From Enchytraeus crypticus (lineage: Eukaryota; Annelida; Clitellata; Enchytraeida; Enchytraeidae), in NCBI GenBank assembly GCA_905160935.1, contig CAJHZI010000014.1, positions 166,001 to 230,000 on the forward strand: DNA of 64,000 bases, given 5' to 3'. Shown here in pieces: positions 56,999 through 64,000 of this stretch. Numbering within the stretch: the first letter of the stretch is position 1; the number at the start of each line of letters is the position of its first letter. Under the pieces are notes generated by a model that saw nothing but the letters and a program-made list of their open reading frames with translations, made no database searches and was not told where the DNA came from. Position numbers and translations under genes: made by a program.

Positions 56999-57957
56999 TT
57001 GTCACTTACACGCACGCACACTCACTGAATAAACCACTAAATTACTCATAGTGGCTGCTGTGCGGCTGTGTGTGCACAGTTAATATCTGCACTGTTTTTA
57101 TGATATGTGGCACAATATTGTCTGCTATGTGCACAGTTAATATCTGCACTGTATTTATTATATATGGACTGCTATCTGCTGTGCACAATTGCTTAAAAAT
57201 AGTCAGTGGCTTCTATTTGAGTGAATTGCATATCATTTGTAATCTTCATTGCCTACGAGTTGTAGTGTATTTTTTATTTTACTGCTTTTTCATTGCTAAA
57301 GCCGATAGAGTCTCATTCTATAATTGCTAAGCTAACATAAGGTGTTAGGGCGCAACAAATAAAAACTTACTGATAAATAGCAACAACTTTTATCCATCAA
57401 TTTGGAATAGTTATTCTTTAAGGTACATGTATGATGTGTATTCCCCGTGTTGTTTCCGTGTCACTGGAGAATAGATTATAAGTAAACAGCATGGGTTGTA
57501 AGAGGTGACTAAGCAAGCAAACCCCACTTCAGAAGCCGTATTTTTCCCGGCTGCTAAAGACTGCATCATTATGTGGATATGGCTTTGTTAAGGATCTTGT
57601 TGAACGAGAAACAGAGAGTGAGAGTAAATGTCTGTCTCGGACCTAACGATTGTCAAAACAATAGAGAGGGAGAAAGAGAATTGTGTATCGTGAAATCAGT
57701 GACAGTTTTTGAAACTCTAGTAAGTGTTTTGGGTAATGCTCGCTGATGTATTTTTGAGCCGTAGCTGTGCTGTAATATTGTACAATTTCTGCACCTTGGC
57801 CTATGAATATTTATGCTATCATTTCATGCTTATAATTTTGATTGTATTTAATCAATTAACTTGTGCTTTGGTCAAATCCATCAAACAAAAAGGAACATTT
57901 TCATGTCTGTGTTTTGTATTAATTTTCTGTGGCCATTTTATTAGTTAATAATAATTA

Positions 57958-58005
57958 GCATCATCTTCCCTTGAAACCTAGTTTAGCTAGGGGTCGGGTC
58001 GGATT
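57958..58005. repeat. Family C fragment
   Basis: GCATCATCTTCCCTTGAAAC and TTTAGCTAGGGGTCGGG; tail end only. Confidence 0.5.
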
Positions 58006-58396
58006 ATTATTAGTTAATTATGAATACTGGCAAAATGATAGGGATTAAAAAGTATCAGTACTTGTGGGCCATGGTGTAAAACTAGCTTGTGCGATGTACG
58101 AGTAGTGGATAGCATACAAGAGTTGTTAGGCTTTCACAATAATGCAATAGATGTAGCTCTAACGATTGTGCAATAGATGTACTCTAGGTCTAACGATTTC
58201 TGACGTTATGCTCTGTTATGCTTCGCTACTCATATTACTGTAAACTGTTATAAGTTAGCTAAATTTGTTTATTTTACACTAAAGTGATGATTTCGCATAT
58301 AATAACATTGGTTTAAGAATTGTGTCTATAAAGTCAAGTGTGATGGCTTTTCTTGCCAATGCAACTCTTTATGGTTTTTGATTTTTGCTACTAATT

Positions 58397-58416
58397 ATAT
58401 ATATATATATAATTAG

Positions 58417-58461
<45 letters not shown>

Positions 58462-58466
58462 TATAG

Positions 58467-58546
<80 letters not shown>
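58397..58546. repeat. TA microsatellite with a palindromic flank
   Basis: Long TA array next to CTAATTATATA...TATATAATTAG. Both strands give meaningless Tyr/Ile open frames. Confidence 0.9.
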
Positions 58547-58548
<2 letters not shown>

Positions 58549-58561
58549 AGTGACATGTGAT

Positions 58562-58640
58562 GGGGGGACGTCCCTGACTTCATCCTTGTATGAGGAAACG
58601 GACGTTAAACCTTTATTATTATTTATTATTATTATTATCA
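58562..58640 (+). repeat. SINE 3'-domain fragment with ATT tail
   Basis: GGGGGACGTCCCTGACTTCA, TGAGGAAACGGACGTTAAAC and a TTATTATT tail. Confidence 0.6.
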
Positions 58641-58997
58641 TTATTTGGGAGAATAAGACTAATGAATTACTGTTACATTTTTACTGATTAATTTTACATT
58701 GAAAATTGAAAGATATATCATTAGACTTTTTCGTTATTTCAAGTGTCACATTACCTGCTGCGTGAATGCTTCTTTAAATTTCATGTTAATTTTTGCCAAA
58801 GCCACTTCTCTCTCCTTGTTCAATCTAAGATGTCGAATTAATTTATTGGACCCCTGTTCTAAAAAAAATTATTATACCTACCTGTAAATCTAAAAGTTTA
58901 TAAGTTTAAGCGGCTTTCAGTTTCTAATGTAGGATTTGGAAAATATTGATCGTGCTATGCAATTATAACTAGTGCGCTATGCGTGATCATAATAATA

Positions 58998-59065
58998 GCA
59001 ACAGTTAGAGTGCTACTGTCGTCCATTATAGCATCGAGCACTATTGATAAGATGATCATAAGGCA
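58998..59065. repeat. Family D fragment
   Basis: AGTTAGAGTGCTACTGTCGT and GCATCGAGCACTATTGAT match the start of family D. Confidence 0.5.
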
Positions 59066-59752
59066 TGCACAGTGTTTCTGTATAAACTACTTTATGTGAA
59101 GTAGGTTAAATTAAGAAGATCAGCGAAATAGAGATAATATGAAAAGAAGCTGATTAAAATCTCACTGTGTTGTACTGACGAAAACTGAACTAGGTCAGAG
59201 GTAAAAATCGACTGCTGCTCTCCTATTTTATTGACTTATTTTTTATTTTGGTTTCATTCACTTTGCATGTGATGATAAATATAAAACACATCACGCCCAC
59301 TTTACGCATGATACAAAGCTAGAATAAAAGTATTTATTGGCAATGAAGAAAGTTGTAATGAAAAGAAACAAAATAATAAAAGGTAGTTTTGAATGGATTG
59401 CTTTCTCATTAAGTGCAATGAGATGACAACTTCTGGGTGTTTTCCACGTAGATAGATTTAGCACTCTGTGACGGGTTAATCACTTAGATCTGCTGTTCAT
59501 GTAGCTACTTAGGAAACGGCGAGAGCCTTTTTCTATTTTCAGTTATTCTGGGTCTCCACAGTTGGATTCTTTGATTTGAATACACAATTCAACTTGTTAT
59601 GATCTTATCAACCTCTCGTTCAATTGCATTAGATATCATGTATAGATCAAAATATTATTTGGAGGTTAAAATATCATTTAGAGATTAAATGTAAACCTAG
59701 AGATTAAATAATTATAAGGTAGTTTAAATGCAGCACACTTTAATATTTAGGT

Positions 59753-60440
59753 GTGTGTACTAGATAAGTGTGTTATATCTGAATGTGTGATCTGTTATGT
59801 GTACTAGATAACTGTGCACACGTGCGTACGTTTAGAACAGTTCAGGTGGTCGCCTGCAATAGTGTTTATTTTTGTGCGTATGTATATGTGTGTCTGCTTG
59901 TATATGTAAGGCTGTTTATATATTATTTATTAAGTATGTCTTGTTTCAACTAACGGTTTTCAATTCGAGAAAATAATAAAATAATGATAATAATAAATTA
60001 TAGGGTTTAATTTGCGTATATTTTATCCGATTCTGTTTTCTGGAATGTTATGCTCTATTATTTTCACTCTATGATTTGTTATATTCTGTTTCATACGTAG
60101 ATATTAAGAGTTCTACAAGAATTAACGAACTGTGATTTGTGTGGACTGTCACCATTTATTCTACTGATTCTTTCCATATTCTCGTTTTGTAATGCGTTTT
60201 ACGTCGTTAATGTGTTATACTGGATAAGTGTGTTATATCTGAGTGTATGGTCTGCTATGTGTGTACTAGATAAGTGTGTTATATCTGAATGTGTGATCTG
60301 TTATGTGTACTAGATAACTGTGCACACGTGCGTACGTTTAGAACAGTTCAGGTGGTCGCCTGCAATAGTGTTTATTTTTGTGCGTATGTATATGTGTGTC
60401 TGCTTGTATATGTAAGGCTGTTTATATATTATTTATTAAG
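59753..60440. repeat. Identical 182-bp direct duplication
   Basis: 59,753-59,934 and 60,259-60,440 appear identical, offset 506 bp. They include TGTGCACACGTGCGTACG and CAGGTGGTCGCCTGCAATAG. No coding content. Confidence 0.9.
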
Positions 60441-60939
60441 CTGACTAATGGATGCGTATATTGTTGTGTGTGTGTATGCACGCAAACATGTAACATAAAT
60501 ATGTAATGCACGCCTGTATAATCGTATGTTCCTAGCATTGTTTAATTATGTGATTGAATACTGCTTTCTGTTACTACTGTGTAAGCAACAGAAGAATTTT
60601 ATTTATTTCGTATTTGATTCTGCTTGCGATTTTCTTTTCTAACCATTAAAGCAAGTTATCATTTAGAGTAAGCATCATATTATAGCTTAAAATCATTATT
60701 TAATTTAGTTAGCAATAACAAACATAAATAACTAACGCGGATGACTAACAAGAATAAAAAAGCGATGACAGGAGTTACAGATTAAATTGATTATATGTAT
60801 GGTATTGAAAGGGGCTAGGTATTGTCATGGACTATCATATCTCTATAAAACGTGTTTTAGCCACATCACACCCAGCTGAGTACTAATGTGCTGCCCACTG
60901 TCGCTTCATTCAGACTTTCGTAGCTCCATTCTAACAATT

Positions 60940-61010
60940 TTACGTCCCTGACATTGCCTTATGGCGAAGAACCAGACGTTAAATTCTTATTGATTGATTG
61001 ATTTTTCTGA
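60940..61010 (+). repeat. SINE 3'-domain fragment with ATTG tail
   Basis: TTACGTCCCTGACATTGCC, TTATGGCGAAGAACCAGACG and TTAAATTCTTATTGATTGAT. Confidence 0.65.
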
Positions 61011-61524
61011 TTAAATTAATGTGAACGTGACTTAGCACCTAAGACGTCTGTAATACCTCTATACATACAAAAATATCTAAGAGCATTATTAAATTCCCTT
61101 TATTTTATAATTCTGTATTGTGCTCTCTAATTGCTATTTTGAAAAAAACTTTACTTGGTATTGGTATGTGGCTATTATTTCTTCTTTCAACACAAAAGCA
61201 ACCTGCTGCGAGAACTAGCTGAAATTTACTATTTTAAATATTTCCACTATCTTATCGTAAATATACAGTTTGTTAACAGGTTTGTTATCAAGTGCATTTA
61301 CAGTTAGCTCTTGTATTCACTTTTGTATAGCGCGTGACGTTATATTCTGATTATTCCCTTTGTTTCTGCAACCAATGCTCAAGGTTTTTTAACATTTATA
61401 GCATGTTGCATATAATATTTATTACATATAAAATATTACAAGAATTACATCGTAATATTTACTGTAAGTGTAATTATTCCACGCAGCTTTATTTGGTCAC
61501 AGGCTGGCTGTTGCTCTAGTGTTC

Positions 61525-61595
61525 CTGACATCTCCTTGGATTAGAAAGCAGCGTTAAAACTCCGCTGCTAATATTTATATTATTATTTTATTGCT
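61525..61595 (+). repeat. SINE 3'-domain fragment
   Basis: TTCCTGACATCTCCTTGGAT and GCAGCGTTAAAACTCCG with an ATT-rich tail. Confidence 0.4.
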
Positions 61596-61642
61596 GTTAG
61601 TTATTATTTACTTCTTTAATTTACGGTTCGTATAAAAATAGC

Positions 61643-61643
<1 letters not shown>

Positions 61644-61679
<36 letters not shown>

Positions 61680-61775
61680 TATTATTAATTATAGGAGTTT
61701 GAAAATAATAATAATAATAATAAAGGTTTGACGTCCTTTTCCTCAAACAACGATGATGTCAGGGACGTCAAATGG
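61644..61775 (-). repeat. AAT array and SINE 3'-domain fragment
   Basis: AATAATAAT arrays run into AGGTTTGACGTCCTTTTCC and GATGATGTCAGGGACGTC, the reverse of the 3' domain with its trinucleotide tail. Confidence 0.6.
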
Positions 61776-62554
61776 GCAACTTTAAAATTTTAGCAACTGT
61801 ATTTGCTGAATTGCCTACCTGAGAATATCCAGAATTAATGACTATGGATATCTTATTATAATATTATTTATTTCACATTATTAATATTGGTAGTAATAAT
61901 TTTATTAGTTTATCCGGATTTGGATATGAACGATTCACACTAAGAAATTAAGTATCACTATAATTATTACTGTTATTATTACTACTATTATAATATAATT
62001 TTTCTATTATGTAGGTTACTACGTATTGTATTTATTATTGCAATTATTATTGTTATTTTTATTTTTATTATTATTATTATTACTATTATTATTATTGTTA
62101 TGTATTGCTGTTATTACTATCATCATCAAGATTAGTATTATTATTACGATTGCTGTTCTTATTTATATTACTCACAATTTTCAGTAGACTTGTCATGCGT
62201 TTGAAGCTGTCTATTGTAAGTTTTGGTGGTGTGGGGAGTTTTTAAATGTAATTTTTGATATTTTGTGGTTATAAGCTTTGATATTTTTGCAATTGTTGTT
62301 TAACTATTATCATTCTAATATGCAGTCAGTATTGAAATAGATTTTGTATCGAGTTTGTGCGTTATTGAGCGTGTATTGTGCAGCGGCTCAAATCTGCTTT
62401 CAGCTTTTATCTTATGTAGTGAGATTTAGGCGTTACCGCAATATTAAAAATTATTTTCGGTTTTTATGTTAATTTTTGTGATACCTCTCCCTTTGGTCAA
62501 CGCAAAAATAAAACATAACATTAATGGTGATGATGATAATAGTAGTAGTAGTAG

Positions 62555-62585
<31 letters not shown>

Positions 62586-62764
62586 TAATAATAAAGCTTT
62601 TCTTTGGCAGCGACTGTCTATTGCTCTCCAGCGATTCAATGCAGTTTGTTTCAGTGGCACTTTGGCTATTGCGGCTTCCCAGAGTGTAGAGGAATAATTT
62701 TAATCGTTTCTTTTTTAACTTTTTAATTAAATAAAGTCTCTTTTATAATAATAATAATATTATT

Positions 62765-62970
62765 ATTATTACTATTACAAATATAATATTAATAATAATA
62801 ATAATAAAAGTTTGACGTCCATTTCCTCACCTGAGATTGATATCAGGGGCGTCCCTGCAGCACACACGTCACCATAATTCGATTCACCCGAAACGATTTA
62901 GAAAAACATACGATGAAGATAACAAATGAGATCTTAATCAGTGCCGGTCCGGTGTTCAAAGACAGTTTGG
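62765..62970 (-). repeat. Interspersed repeat with GACGTT-type 3' domain
   Basis: AAT tail, AAGTTTGACGTCCATTTCC, GATATCAGGGGCGTCCC, GATTCACCCGAAACG and GTGCCGGTCCGGTG. Matches 690-890. Confidence 0.6.
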
Positions 62971-63145
62971 TTAGATAATTTTAAGCAACTGTAGAAAGCG
63001 AAGTGCATTCATCTCATAATAGAAGCTTAATTTAAAAGAAAAGGAGTGAAGATGAGAATCTTTAGAACTTGAAGCAAATTGGATTCAAATGAATGAAGCT
63101 GATCCTTCAATGCTTAGTCGATTCTCAATAATATTAATAACAACA

Positions 63146-63262
63146 ATTAGAGTGCTACAGTCATCAATGACAACATCGAGCACTACTGAGACAAAATTAA
63201 GCCGGCGAGCAAAAAGATGGTCCAAAAATGGTGAAAAATCAAAAATCCAGAAAATCAGTCCA
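63146..63262. repeat. Family D interspersed repeat
   Basis: ACAATTAGAGTGCTACAGTC, CATCGAGCACTACTGAGAC and AGCCGGCGAGCAAAAAGATG; the longest copy. The open frame over it is a by-product. Confidence 0.65.
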
Positions 63263-64000
63263 AAAGTTCTCCTTACTTCCCTCACCTCAGATTTTATAAC
63301 TAAATCAGAAATAACTTTTCTTTTAATTTTAATTGCTGTTTTTTCATTTTACTATTTTTGTAAAATGGGCTCGAAAATTTTGGAGACTCTAATAAGGTCA
63401 CTATCAACACTCCAACACTCAACTCCATTGTGGTTCAACTGAGTTTGCTCGGTTACTTGAATCGTGTAGTACTGTTTTAAAGTCTAGGGATGTTAGGCAA
63501 AGAACGGCTTGAGCTTGCTTTTAAGAAATGTTATAAATTTTATGCCACGTTTTAGTTTTGCTATTTACGTAATTATCTATTTATCCTGTAACGAGATACT
63601 GCTGACTCTCTCACTCCGCATTGAGCATCTCATTGATCAACCAAACAAGTTCCGTCACGTCTCAGGGACTACTGAGTTTCCACTTCTGCATTGCTGCAGA
63701 ATGAATGGATATTATTCATTCACTAATTATTCAGTTAATTACTTAGAATGGATTGGAAATTTAATTTAAATTTATCTTTTGTTAGTTTTAAGAACTTAGT
63801 CTATTGATTAAAAATTTCACTTTATTGAACTTGATTTATTTGGCCGCAAAAGTTTCATGTACATGAGTATAGGTAGAATCCTTATTGTTACGAAACGATG
63901 AAAATGACGGTTTATACATGCGATCGTTTGTAAATAAATACGTTGATCAATTAATTCTATTATAATTATCTTGTAATCGATGCTCTTTACTGATTGATTC

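Larger units (their letters stand above)
55661..64000. other. Gene-free right flank
   Basis: I find no exon with homology or coding character in this 8.3 kb. It holds the repeats listed separately, TTAACTTATTATCTTACTATC-type runs (56,570-56,790), a 58-bp tandem duplication around GTGCACAGTTAATATCTGCA (57,070-57,190) and ATT/AAT-rich arrays at 61,600-62,160 and 62,540-62,800. Confidence 0.5.

Overview
The window is animal nuclear DNA, most likely from a marine or aquatic invertebrate; the phylum cannot be fixed from the sequence. It is AT-rich, has long introns, and carries many tRNA-derived SINEs, LINE remnants and simple repeats. Every coding region I could support is split by GT-AG introns. 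There is no bacterial or viral gene organisation. Four multi-exon genes were rebuilt by eye from homology plus splice sites.

Layout. (1) 1-9,100: no gene; AT and CT microsatellites, SINE copies, two 5S-rRNA-derived fragments and a hAT-like MITE. (2) 9,365-14,408 minus: CDK20/CCRK, five exons, 358 aa. (3) 14,409-22,422: gene-free; a decayed LINE split by a hAT-like MITE with an 8-bp target duplication, a mariner-type fold-back element, an 8 x 32 bp tandem array and SINEs. (4) 22,423-32,549 minus: a BTB-BACK-Kelch protein, seven exons, about 1,107 aa, with a 412-residue Ser/Cys-rich insert in the Kelch region. (5) 32,550-36,155: gene-poor; one possible signal-peptide exon and a perfect 24-bp hairpin. 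(6) 36,156-42,113 minus: Cu/Zn superoxide dismutase SOD1, five exons, 155 aa. (7) 43,512-55,281 plus: intersectin long form (EH-EH-coiled coil-SH3 x4-DH-PH-C2), eleven exons, 1,962 aa, head-to-head with SOD1 across about 1.4 kb. (8) 55,282-64,000: no recognisable gene; SINEs, tandem repeats and TA/ATT arrays.

The genes do not form one pathway. CDK20 acts in cilia and cell-cycle control, the BTB-Kelch protein is probably a CUL3 ubiquitin-ligase adaptor, SOD1 is an antioxidant enzyme, and intersectin is an endocytic scaffold and Cdc42 exchange factor. SOD1 and ITSN1 also lie on the same human chromosome arm (21q22).

The most unusual signal is in the introns. Fifteen of 24 exons that follow an intron begin with GT, and 12 of 24 introns are bounded by AG|GT on both sides. 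Ten of 24 donors have a pyrimidine at +3. At six junctions in three genes, the splice site plus 10 to 36 nt of adjoining exon is copied into the intron, in two cases as a minisatellite of repeated donor sites. Together these suggest an unusual AG|GT-centred splice consensus and intron growth by duplication of exon-intron junctions.
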